From: Candidatus Omnitrophota bacterium
GTDB lineage: Bacteria > Hinthialibacterota > Hinthialibacteria > Hinthialibacterales > JAKPRU01
Assembly: GCA_029570205.1 (NCBI GenBank)
Contig: JAKQSI010000088.1
Coordinates: 33,744 to 97,743, forward strand
Reading direction: 5' to 3'
DNA length: 64,000 nt
Part shown: positions 44,062 to 52,073 of the stretch, one piece after another
Position numbering within the stretch: position 1 is the first letter of the stretch
Layout: every line of letters begins with the position of its first letter
Notes under the pieces: generated by a model
Seen by the model: only the letters and a program-made list of their open reading frames with translations
Told to the model about the DNA's origin: nothing
Databases searched by the model: none
Made by a program: the position numbers and the translations under genes

Positions 44062-45021
44062 TCAACCGTTCGACAGAAGCGGCACTCCCAGCAGTCCCTC
44101 AATAATCAGATTCGTGGCGTCCTCTTCGTTAAGTCCCCGGCTCATCAGGGTATCCAGCTGCTTGGAGTCCACGCTTCCGATAGCGGCCTCGTGGGTGACA
44201 TGCGCCTTGGGGTGATAAACCTCTACAATCGGCACGGCTTTCGCCACCGCATTTCCCTTAACGATTTCCTTGCAATCCACATGTCCCCGTGCGTAAGCGG
44301 CATGGGCGGTCAGGGTGTTATAGATTTCTGCCCGTGCGGTGTCCTGAAGAGCGATATTCGTGGTGAGTACGCCGCGAGCATACTCGCCGACCAAATGGGC
44401 GGTCTCTCGAATGGAGATCCGGTCATCCTTGATCGCGCTGACACGGGCGGTGACCTCCGTAACACTCTTTGTCATTCCTGTGACCTCGACATCCATTTGA
44501 ATCTCGCCGACTCGTCCGCGAATCAGCTCGAAATCCGTCTGGTACCGTGCGCCCTCACAGACCTCCACCCTGGACTTCGGTACCACAACCACGCCGCCCT
44601 CTCCGCCGTGTATATGGCGCTCAAAATAGGCATACTGCGCACCCGGACCGACCTTGATAACCGCATCCATTTCATGTCGAATCTGCCGGGCGAACGGGAA
44701 TGTGCAATGGGCGAAGATACCCGCGCGGGCGTTCTCCTCCAACTCGATATCCAGAATGATCTCTTGCAGGCCCGTTTCCGGGATCATGCCGAAACACATT
44801 TGCACCGGCTTTTCGATCACCGTGTCCTTTTTCACAAGGAGCTTGGCGTCGATGCCGTTCTTGGTTTCCCTGGCATTCACCTCCAGCCCCGGCACCAGGT
44901 GAACACCGAGAACCTTGTTGTGGTGAATTTCGATATGAGCGATATTCGGGTCCTGGCGCAGACTGTGAGGATTTACGCCGATGGATTCGTACAGAGTTTC
45001 AATCAAACTGCTATTGGACAC
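44062..45021 (-). CDS. sufB: SufB/SufD-type Fe-S scaffold of a minimal SUF (SMS) system
   Basis: 319 residues from the GTG at 45021, chosen because GGAGGG lies just upstream; a TTG at 45039 is in frame. It is much shorter than SufB (about 480) and matches the compact SmsB type of archaea and anaerobic bacteria. Family motifs near the C-terminus are ARAEIYNTLTAHAAYARGHVDCKEIVKGNAVAKAVPIVEVYHPKAHVTHEAAIGSVD and LMSRGLNEEDATNLIIEGLL. The Cys in HVDCKE and the His and Glu in THEAAIG correspond to conserved cluster-binding positions of SufB. It overlaps sufC by 11 bases. Confidence 0.9.
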   Translation of the reverse strand: MSNSSLIETLYESIGVNPHSLRQDPNIAHIEIHHNKVLGVHLVPGLEVNARETKNGIDAKLLVKKDTVIEKPVQMCFGMIPETGLQEIILDIELEENARAGIFAHCTFPFARQIRHEMDAVIKVGPGAQYAYFERHIHGGEGGVVVVPKSRVEVCEGARYQTDFELIRGRVGEIQMDVEVTGMTKSVTEVTARVSAIKDDRISIRETAHLVGEYARGVLTTNIALQDTARAEIYNTLTAHAAYARGHVDCKEIVKGNAVAKAVPIVEVYHPKAHVTHEAAIGSVDSKQLDTLMSRGLNEEDATNLIIEGLLGVPLLSNG

Positions 45022-45757
45022 GGGAACCCTCCGCAACAAGCTTTTCCGGATTCGGGTGGAGGCAGGGAATGCACTTGTTCTCGAAATAGCGGGCGATTTT
45101 GTCCGTGGACCCTTTATCGACCAAATGCCCGCAGCACAGAAGAAACGCGTGTTCCGCCTGGCGAAGCACAGTCAGGCTGTGCGTGATCAGAATGACGGTT
45201 ACACGGTTCTCGCGAAGTTTCTGCAATGCCTGAAAGATCCGTTCGAGCGCCTCGATATCGATCCCGCTGTCGGGTTCGTCCATCAGAACCAGTTTCGGTT
45301 CCATGGCCAGGATTCCCGCCAGTTCGATGCGCTTGCGCTCTCCACCGGAGAGGGTCTTATCCACGGCGCGATGGATGTATTCATCCGGCTCCAGGCCGAC
45401 ATCCTCCAAGACCGCGCGGACCCGTTCCTCGCTCTTGTCTTTCGCGCCGGACTGGATAAACCGTCGAACGGAAAGTCCCTCGAATCGTGCCGGTTCCTGC
45501 CAGGCCAGCGTGATGCCTCTCCGGGCGCGTTCGTAAACCGGAAGCCCCTTGATGGATGCGCCTTCGAACAGGATGTCTCCATCGAAATCGGTATAGCCGG
45601 AGATGCCCATGATGACATTCGCCGTTGTGGATTTCCCTGCGCCGTTCAGACCGATCAACGCGTGGATGTGTCCTTGCCAGAAATCCACGGATAATTCGTG
45701 GAGAATCTTTTTACCGCCGAGACTCAAACTTACGTTTTGCAATTGTAGAATCGTCAT
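45011..45757 (-). CDS. sufC: SufC-type ATPase of a minimal SUF (SMS) system
   Basis: 248 residues with AGGAGGGA upstream of the ATG. A soluble ABC ATPase: Walker A GLNGAGKST, signature LSGGERKR, Walker B LVLMDEPDSGID, switch His in ITHS. RRGITLAWQEPARFEGLSVRRFI resembles the archaeal/minimal SmsC branch. It powers Fe-S cluster assembly on its SufB partner, with which it is translationally coupled. Classic partners (SufD, SufS, SufU/E) are absent here. The C-terminal tail has CIPCLHP, an extra Cys pair. Confidence 0.92.
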   Translation of the reverse strand: MTILQLQNVSLSLGGKKILHELSVDFWQGHIHALIGLNGAGKSTTANVIMGISGYTDFDGDILFEGASIKGLPVYERARRGITLAWQEPARFEGLSVRRFIQSGAKDKSEERVRAVLEDVGLEPDEYIHRAVDKTLSGGERKRIELAGILAMEPKLVLMDEPDSGIDIEALERIFQALQKLRENRVTVILITHSLTVLRQAEHAFLLCCGHLVDKGSTDKIARYFENKCIPCLHPNPEKLVAEGSRVQ

Positions 45758-46221
45758 TCGATTCCCTCCTGATCCCTATCGGATCACGACGATAAGGATA
45801 CACGAGTCGGGGAGATTTCAAACAGATTCGTGGGAGGGAAACTCCCCATTTTGGTCAAGACGATCTCCGTGAGAGAGAATTGGGCGAAGATGGAGGGAGA
45901 CGCAATCCCACCTCACATCCCCCATAGATAGAGTCAAACACGAGCCGCCGGTTATGATCTGTTTACCGTCGGGCGAGAATGCAGCAACGGGGTACGTTCC
46001 CATGGGCTCAGGCGCTGTCCAAAATCAACCTGATGAACTTTGTGGTCGTTTCCACCGGTCAACCCGGAATCGAAATCACAGCGGAAAGTACCCCGGCGGG
46101 CGCTTCAGCAGATCGAAACGGGAAATTCCGGTTTTTCGGGAGTTCCCGCTTTTCTTTTCTGCAAGAATCCCTAAAATAGCGGCTGAACAAACAGAAAAAA
46201 GTCGAATAGAAGGAAACAAAA
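45758..46221. other. Intergenic region (464 bases) with a possible WD40 remnant
   Basis: The gap between sufC and the GH29 gene has no intact gene. On the minus strand at 46003-45818 a 61-codon frame reads PVAAFSPDGKQIITGGS, which is the classic WD40 repeat edge, then loses similarity. It may be a relic of a WD40 protein or chance. Near the GH29 start, AGAAGGAAAC and an upstream TAAAAT (about 46172) are plausible expression signals. Two near-palindromes GGGAAATTCC and GGGAGTTCCC (about 46119-46148) could be operators. Confidence 0.35.
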
Positions 46222-47493
46222 ATGAAGATCCGACAGATGACATCGCTCGTGCTGTGCAGTGGATTGTTTCTTTTAACGATGACTGCACGTGCTCAGGAAA
46301 CAGAATCCTACTTGCAGGCGAAACCGGAAGATATGCGGTGGTTCCGGGATGCGAAATTCGGCCTCTTCATCCACTGGGGGCCGGTCAGCCTGAAAGGGAC
46401 GGAGATCGGGTGGTCCCGGGGCGGCGAACGGCGGGGTATCAAAGGGGTCGGCCCCGTTCCCGTGGAAGAATACGATAATCTCTATAAGAAATTCAATCCG
46501 GTGAAATTCGATGCGAAGGAATGGGTACAGATCGCAAAAGACGCCGGAATGAAATACCTCGTGTTTACCGCCAAACATCACGATGGTTTCTCCATGTTCG
46601 ATACCAAACTGAGCGAATATAAAATTACGAATTCCCCGTTCCAGCGGGATGTTGTGGCGGAGCTGGCCAAAGCCTGCCACGAAGGGGGATTGAAATTGGG
46701 ATTCTATTATTCCCCGGTGGATTGGTATCACCCGGATTATCGTACGGAAAACCACAAACGCTACATTGAATTCCTGCATGGCCAGATTCGTGAATTGTGT
46801 ACCAATTACGGCCAGGTAGACATTCTATGGTTTGACGGATTGGGGGGAACCGCGGAGGACTGGGACTCCAACAATCTGTTCAAAATGATTCGGGAACTAC
46901 AACCGCATATTATTATTAACGATCGCGCCGGATTACCGGGGGACTTCGCGACACCGGAACAGACCATCGGCACGTTTCAAACAGAGAGACCCTGGGAGAG
47001 CTGCATTACCATCGGTACACAATGGGCCTGGAAACCCGCGGATGAGATTAAATCCGTAAGCGAGTGTATACATACATTGGTCCGTTGCGTGGGCGGAGAC
47101 GGAAATCTTCTGTTGAACGTAGGCCCCATGCCGGATGGGCGTATCGAGCCGCGCCAGGCCGCCCGCCTGCAGAAAATCGGCGAGTTTCTGAACCAGTGCG
47201 GCGAAAGCATTTACGGCACACGGGGCGGGCCGTTCCCGCCGGATTCCTGGGGAGCCGGTACGCATAAAGAAAAGAACATTTATGTTCATGTACTGAATTG
47301 GGACTCTGATAAACTGATCCTTCCACCGATCAAGAAACGAATCGTGAGAAACTCGATCCTGAACGGCGGGGTGTGTTTTGTGAAACAGACCGCGGAAGGA
47401 ATTGAGATCTCAACGCGTGAAGCCAACAAGAAGAAGATTGACACCGTCATTGTATTGGAACTGGACGGCCCGGTAACGGATGCGATGAAGTAA
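46222..47493 (+). CDS. Secreted alpha-L-fucosidase (GH29)
   Basis: 423 residues. Signal peptide MTSLVLCSGLFLLTMTARAQ. The catalytic barrel has WFRDAKFGLFIHWG, AKHHDGFSMFDT and QVDILWFDG, whose Asp (about residue 205) is the expected nucleophile. NLLLNVGPMPDGRI and GESIYGTRGGPF complete the GH29 pattern. It should release terminal L-fucose from glycans in the periplasm or outside. It lacks a separate C-terminal domain of long homologues. It has no sugar-related neighbours and ends four bases before the RAYT repeat module. Confidence 0.95.
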   Translation: MKIRQMTSLVLCSGLFLLTMTARAQETESYLQAKPEDMRWFRDAKFGLFIHWGPVSLKGTEIGWSRGGERRGIKGVGPVPVEEYDNLYKKFNPVKFDAKEWVQIAKDAGMKYLVFTAKHHDGFSMFDTKLSEYKITNSPFQRDVVAELAKACHEGGLKLGFYYSPVDWYHPDYRTENHKRYIEFLHGQIRELCTNYGQVDILWFDGLGGTAEDWDSNNLFKMIRELQPHIIINDRAGLPGDFATPEQTIGTFQTERPWESCITIGTQWAWKPADEIKSVSECIHTLVRCVGGDGNLLLNVGPMPDGRIEPRQAARLQKIGEFLNQCGESIYGTRGGPFPPDSWGAGTHKEKNIYVHVLNWDSDKLILPPIKKRIVRNSILNGGVCFVKQTAEGIEISTREANKKKIDTVIVLELDGPVTDAMK

Positions 47494-47497
47494 ACCC

Positions 47498-47570
47498 TGG
47501 AGTGCGGGAGCGTCAGCTCCCGCCTTCCTTTTCAACCGACGAAGGCGGGAGCTGACGCTCCCGCACTCCA
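47498..47570. repeat. REP doublet (minimal BIME), 3' side of the transposase gene
   Basis: Two 29-base palindromic repeats in inverted orientation around a 15-base spacer (CCTTTTCAACCGACG): 29+15+29 = 73 bases. Each repeat has a GGCGGGAGC/GCTCCCGCC stem with a four-base TGAC or GTCA loop and a flanking GGAGTGC foot. Confidence 0.92.
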
Positions 47571-47573
47571 TAA

Positions 47574-48119
47574 TTAAAAATCATCGCGAACATTGACCCT
47601 CTCAAATCCGAACGACTCTACCTTGCGCCGGAATGAATCCTCTGCTTCATTCTTGAACCAGTTCGCCGAGCAGAACGGATATTGTTCTGCGACTGCCACA
47701 ATACCGTGCTTCACCGGATTATTGTGCACGTAGTTCAGTCGGGCATAATAACTCTTTTCATACGTCAGGCATGTGTCCCAATACTGAAACCACACCTGCC
47801 TCCCTTTTGTTCCATCGAATTGATTGAGCCGAATAGCCGTGACAGAATGCAGTCTTCGCACCATCCGGCGCAGCGAGTCAATTTCTTCCGATGATTGCGC
47901 AACAAAATGGTAGTGATTTGAAAAGATCGCCCACGCCTCCACTTGCCAGCCATACTTATCCGTGACCTCAAACAAAGACTCCTCCAACAGCCTCAAACGC
48001 TCATCGTCTCGAAATAGGCGCTCTTTATGCAAGGTTCCTGCTGTGACGATGAAAGTGGCACCCGGCCGAAACACGTGCAGCGGACTATGGTGCCAATCTG
48101 TACGAGATTCTGTCGCCAT
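47574..48119 (-). CDS. REP-associated tyrosine transposase (RAYT, IS200/Y1 HUH family)
   Basis: 181 residues from the ATG at 48119, preceded by AAGGAAGGAG. The frame is open upstream to 48176, but that part lies in the repeat array. TFIVTAGTLHKERLF is the usual Y1 N-terminus. NHYHFV is the HUH metal motif. YYARLNYVHNNPVKHGIV contains the candidate catalytic Tyr and the RAYT-type NPVK block. RAYTs are single-copy, domesticated relatives of IS200 transposases that process REP hairpins. The gene is flanked on both sides by REP hairpins within a few bases. Confidence 0.93.
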   Translation of the reverse strand: MATESRTDWHHSPLHVFRPGATFIVTAGTLHKERLFRDDERLRLLEESLFEVTDKYGWQVEAWAIFSNHYHFVAQSSEEIDSLRRMVRRLHSVTAIRLNQFDGTKGRQVWFQYWDTCLTYEKSYYARLNYVHNNPVKHGIVAVAEQYPFCSANWFKNEAEDSFRRKVESFGFERVNVRDDF

Positions 48120-48138
48120 TTCAGATGATCTCCTTCCT

Positions 48139-48499
48139 TGGAGTGCGGGAGCGTCAGCTCCCGCCTTCCTTTTCAACCGACGAAGGCGGGAGCTGACGCT
48201 CCCGCCTTACTTCAACCTTTTCAACCGACGAAGGCGGGAGCTGACGCTCCCGCCTTACTTCAACCTTTTCAACCGACGAAGGCGGGAGCTGACGCTCCCG
48301 CCTTACTTCAACCTCTTCAACCGACGAAGGCGGGAGCTGACGCTCCCGCCTTACTTCAACCTTTTCAACCGACGAAGGCGGGAGCTGACGCTCCCGCCTT
48401 GCTTCAACCTCTTCAACCGACAAAGGCGGGAGCTGACGCTCCCGCCTTGCTTCAACCTCTTCAACCGACAAAGGCGGGAGCTGACGCTCCCGCACTCCA
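48139..48499. repeat. Expanded REP array, seven forward copies of a 48-base unit plus one inverted copy
   Basis: The block opens with the inverted repeat and 15-base spacer seen at 47498. Forward repeats then start at 48183, 48231, 48279, 48327, 48375, 48423 and 48471, exactly 48 bases apart. The last ends with the GCACTCCA foot. Total 361 bases = 73 + 6 x 48. Units differ by a few bases (CGACG/CGACA, CTTTTC/CTCTTC, TTACTT/TTGCTT). Confidence 0.95.
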
Positions 48500-48503
48500 T
48501 AAT

Positions 48504-49955
48504 TCATCTCTGAACTTCCGGCGCCTGTAACTGCCGCGGCGTGTTTTCGATTTGCGACAGTTCCTTAATCTCATCCTTGCTTTGAATACCCAGTTCGGTG
48601 AACTTACGTGCCGTAACCAGTACTCGCGATTCCAGCGATCCCGCCGCGGCGTTGTACTTTTCCACCGCTCTTCGCAGATGACTGCCGACATCATCAAAAT
48701 GGTCGGTAAATACACGTATTCGATCATACAATTCTTTTCCGAGGTCACTGACTTTCTGCGCGCTTTCGGCAATCTGTTCTTGCCGCCAGCCGTAGGCTAC
48801 CGCTCGAAGCAAAGCTATTAGCGTAGTCGGGCTTGCCGGAATCACCCGTTGACTGACCCCCTCTTCGATCAGCTCCGGCTCCTGCTCCAATGCGGCGCTG
48901 AAAAAACTCTCGCCGGGCAGAAACATCACGACAAATTCCGGTGTGGGGACAAACTGGTCCCAGTAGGCCTTCGCGCTGAGTTGTTTAATATGTTGCCGAA
49001 TCTGTCTCGCATGATCTGTTAATCGTTCCCGTCGTCTGTCTTCGTCAACAGCTTCCGCGGCATCCAAATATGCCTCTAACGGTGTTTTGGCATCCACGAC
49101 AACGTTCCTTCCGCCCGGCAGCCGGACTATAAGGTCCGGGCGAAGTCGCTCGGTGCCGCCGGTTGACTCCTGCTCTACAAAATCACAGTAATTGACCATT
49201 CCCGCCATTTCGACTACCCGTCTCAGCTGGATTTCGCCCCAGCGGCCGCGCACGGTCGGCGCGCGAAGGGCGCGGGTGAGATTCCCCGCTTCCTTGCGGA
49301 GTAGTTCCTGGGTTGTAATCAGGTTCTTTACCTGTTCTTGCAGGCCCCCATAAGCATTCTCGCGCAGCAGTTCCATTTGCCCGATTTCCTGCCTTACTTT
49401 GTCCAAAGACTCTTTGATCGGACCCACCAGCTCCCCAATTGCCTTCTGTCGTTGTTCAAGATCGCCTTTCGCCTGGACTTGGAATTTCTCGAGAGTCTCT
49501 TTGGCTAATTGCAGAAACGATTGATTATTGCTTTTCAGCGCCTCTGAAGAGAGCGCTTTGAAGGCGTTACTCAATTCTTCCCTGGCCCGATTCAGCAACT
49601 CCAGTTGTTCCTGGGCCACGCGTCTCTCATTCGCCAGATTGGTTTCCAATCGAGCATTTGCCTCCGAGATCTCGGTTACTTTTTGAGATTTCCCATCGAG
49701 ATCCTTTCGCGCGTTTTGTAAGTCCTCCTGTGCCTGTCTCAGGGTTGCCTCCAAAGCAGCGGCTGTACGATCCCGTTCCGACAGTCTACTCTCCTGTTCG
49801 TTTGCTTTCTCTCGCACGGCTTGTAAATCGGCTTCTGCCTGCCGAAGACGTTCGCGGGTTGCCGTCGCCCGGGAATACATCAGCAGCCACACGAAGCCGG
49901 CGCCCACAGCCACTCCGAGAGCAAAGATTAGAAGAATCATGCCTGTTTCCATCAT
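48504..49955 (-). CDS. rmuC: DNA recombination protein RmuC
   Basis: 483 residues from the ATG at 49955, with GGAGGAATCG upstream; the frame is open to 50207 but the extra 84 residues look unlike RmuC. One N-terminal membrane helix ([21 protein letters not shown]), then ~200 residues of coiled coil, then the RmuC nuclease-like domain: [61 protein letters not shown] and [20 protein letters not shown]. RmuC limits inverted-repeat recombination. Its stop codon lies five bases from the REP array. Confidence 0.95.
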   Translation of the reverse strand: MMETGMILLIFALGVAVGAGFVWLLMYSRATATRERLRQAEADLQAVREKANEQESRLSERDRTAAALEATLRQAQEDLQNARKDLDGKSQKVTEISEANARLETNLANERRVAQEQLELLNRAREELSNAFKALSSEALKSNNQSFLQLAKETLEKFQVQAKGDLEQRQKAIGELVGPIKESLDKVRQEIGQMELLRENAYGGLQEQVKNLITTQELLRKEAGNLTRALRAPTVRGRWGEIQLRRVVEMAGMVNYCDFVEQESTGGTERLRPDLIVRLPGGRNVVVDAKTPLEAYLDAAEAVDEDRRRERLTDHARQIRQHIKQLSAKAYWDQFVPTPEFVVMFLPGESFFSAALEQEPELIEEGVSQRVIPASPTTLIALLRAVAYGWRQEQIAESAQKVSDLGKELYDRIRVFTDHFDDVGSHLRRAVEKYNAAAGSLESRVLVTARKFTELGIQSKDEIKELSQIENTPRQLQAPEVQR

Positions 49956-50043
49956 CGATTCCTCCGTAGTAATCGGATATTCGGTCGTTAATGCCCCATC
50001 TATGAATAACGTCTGATCTTGTCTATAAGCAAGACGTTGGCGA

Positions 50044-51894
50044 TCATTCTCGTTGCAGAGCAACAATTTCTCTCGGCGGAATTGCGATTGCGTACGTTCC
50101 GGCGGGGGTCTGCGGAATGATCTCGATGTGATGAAGAATCTCTTTCCAGACTCCATCCAGTCGAAGATGAGCGCGGACTCCACCATCACGGAAGTTCTCG
50201 ATAACAATCGTATCCTTTCCCAGAAGGTACGAGGAAACTCGCGTGGGAGCGCTCATCAGAAACGGATCACGGTGAACAATATCGGAGCGAATCCGGGAAA
50301 CGGCGAGCTCCGGCATGTCGAGAAAGGAAACCGGAGCAGGAGGCAGAAACCGCTCGTTTACCGCATCGAAATCTTCCTGGGAAAAAGTAGACAAATTGAG
50401 CACCATCGCCCTCCCGCCTTCGGAAGTCGCCCGTTCGGTAAACAGGGGAATCTCTCGGTCGTCTGCGAGCAATCGCACGGGTATTTCTGTATCCGGCAGC
50501 GCATGAAGGTCAAACGAAACACGAATCGGCTGATCCGAACGAATCTCTTTCGTCTCGCCGGGTTGGGAAAGCGGGGAATCGAAGACCCTCAGACGATTAC
50601 TTTCGAATTTCTTCCGAGAAATCGGTTCTTCCTGGTAGCCGAATCGTGTGCGCACTTCGCGCTCACACGCCAGCGACTCCAGCAAGGCCGGCGTGAGAAC
50701 GACACTTCCGCCCTTTTGAAAGTGGCCTGCCATACGATCCAGGAGATACGGGTCTTTCAAGGCATGAGAGGAAAGAAACACCGTGCCGTTCTCTTTGGGG
50801 AACTCGTGACATGGAACCACAGGAAATCCAAGCATTCCCAGGTAATCAAAAATAAAATATTCACCCTTGTTCCCTCTACTCTCCAGTGGTTTGTACACAT
50901 ATACGCCATGCAGGTTTCGAACTTTACGCAATTCGCGCAGCGTGCGCAATGTCGGTATAGATTGGACAAAGGCTTCCTGTACCTCGCCGAATTCCAGCAG
51001 ATTATGCAGATGAAACAGAGTGAGATGTTGCGCGCCGGCAAGGACACTCTGGTAGCCCTGTTCGACAAAGACTTCCGCCGGAGTATCGCCATGATCATAC
51101 CAGGCGCCGAGTGTGTTTTCCGGATGAAAACTTGCAATCCAGGCAAAATTCATGAAGCCCTGGAATTGTTGTACAAACCCATATTGCAGCGTATTGGGAT
51201 CGCGGGTTTCCGTACCCACCCAGGCTGCGTCGAAGTCCCGTCCTTCCCGGTCCGGGTTGTAGCCGAATTCGTGAAACTTATCATACCATTGCGGGTATTT
51301 AATGATGACTCGGCATTGGGGATTTGCCTCGTGCGCGGGGCGGACAATTCGATTCCTTCCGACATGAGCCATCAGGGCGGCTCTGTATTCCTCCCAGGTT
51401 CTGGCGCCGCGCGCGCGTTCACACAGTGGGCAGGTACAGAAGGTCATAAAGAAATCATCTACAATGATCTCGTCAAAATCTTCCGCCGCCCGTCGGCACA
51501 GATCCGCAAGGTCCGTCTGCGTTTTCTCGTGGGTATAGCAGAAACAATGGCCGGTAGGGGACAGGTGGCCCCAACCGCCCTCTCCCGGTGCGGTGGTAAC
51601 CCCGGCCGCAACCTCGAATCCCTGCGAAGCGAAATAATCCCGGCAGGTTCTCGCCAGATCCGGGTCCACCAGGTGTCCGCTGCGCAGCAGATCGATCACG
51701 ATTTTTGTTGCCTCCAAGCGGCGCAGAACGGCCACGGCTTTTTCGCGGCCTTCGGGCGTATCCAAGTGATTTTCCACATCCGAGGTCACAGCGAAAACCT
51801 CAATACGAAGGTCGCTCTCTGTGGCGGTCGCTCGAGCCGCAACACCGAAAAACGAGGAAATGATCAGACTGACAGTCAAAAGGAGATTCATCAC
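50044..51894 (-). CDS. Secreted protein with TIM-barrel-like domain, function unknown
   Basis: 616 residues with signal peptide [24 protein letters not shown]. The N-terminal ~320 residues have barrel-like strands: [63 protein letters not shown] and [10 protein letters not shown]. The acidic IIVDDFF could be catalytic, and CTCPLC may bind metal. Residues 320-480 look like a Rossmann-type glutaminase-like domain ([32 protein letters not shown]). The C-terminus is beta-rich. The whole resembles uncharacterised glycosidase-like proteins of candidate phyla. No named family is claimed. Confidence 0.7.
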   Translation of the reverse strand: MMNLLLTVSLIISSFFGVAARATATESDLRIEVFAVTSDVENHLDTPEGREKAVAVLRRLEATKIVIDLLRSGHLVDPDLARTCRDYFASQGFEVAAGVTTAPGEGGWGHLSPTGHCFCYTHEKTQTDLADLCRRAAEDFDEIIVDDFFMTFCTCPLCERARGARTWEEYRAALMAHVGRNRIVRPAHEANPQCRVIIKYPQWYDKFHEFGYNPDREGRDFDAAWVGTETRDPNTLQYGFVQQFQGFMNFAWIASFHPENTLGAWYDHGDTPAEVFVEQGYQSVLAGAQHLTLFHLHNLLEFGEVQEAFVQSIPTLRTLRELRKVRNLHGVYVYKPLESRGNKGEYFIFDYLGMLGFPVVPCHEFPKENGTVFLSSHALKDPYLLDRMAGHFQKGGSVVLTPALLESLACEREVRTRFGYQEEPISRKKFESNRLRVFDSPLSQPGETKEIRSDQPIRVSFDLHALPDTEIPVRLLADDREIPLFTERATSEGGRAMVLNLSTFSQEDFDAVNERFLPPAPVSFLDMPELAVSRIRSDIVHRDPFLMSAPTRVSSYLLGKDTIVIENFRDGGVRAHLRLDGVWKEILHHIEIIPQTPAGTYAIAIPPREIVALQRE

Positions 51895-52073
51895 GCTGCA
51901 AACCTCTCATTCAAGGGTGACATAAGGCGCGCGACATACCGTGCCGACGCCCAATGCCGCACTATGCACCAGGGTTCGCACAAACTCCAGTGAGGCCCTC
52001 ATCACTCGCATCCGGCACGGAGCGGGATTATCATGGAACATTTGAATGAATCTTCGCCGCGGATGTACCGAGA

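Larger units (their letters stand above)
47498..48499. mobile_element. RAYT-REP module (transposase gene bracketed by its palindromic repeats)
   Basis: A 1,002-base unit with a 73-base repeat doublet (47498-47570), the transposase gene (47574-48119) and an expanded form of the same doublet (48139-48499). Both repeat blocks begin TGGAGTGCGGGAGCGTCAGC and end with its reverse complement followed by TAATT. The unit fills exactly the gap between the GH29 stop (47493) and the rmuC stop (48504), leaving only 4 bases on each side. Confidence 0.85.

Noticed and set aside
48139..48499. CRISPR-like regularly spaced repeats
   Set aside because: The 48-base units are contiguous and nearly identical with no variable spacers, each contains a strong palindrome, and a RAYT gene is adjacent. 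This is a REP array.
48138..48530. Open frames across the REP array (AGADAP-type repeat peptides)
   Set aside because: They arise because the unit length is a multiple of three. They lie in several frames and both strands, with no ribosome site or recognisable domain.
50053..51993. A 646-codon open frame on the plus strand opposite the secreted barrel protein
   Set aside because: The minus-strand frame has a signal peptide and domain-like structure. The plus frame has no recognisable motif and odd composition, so it is a shadow.
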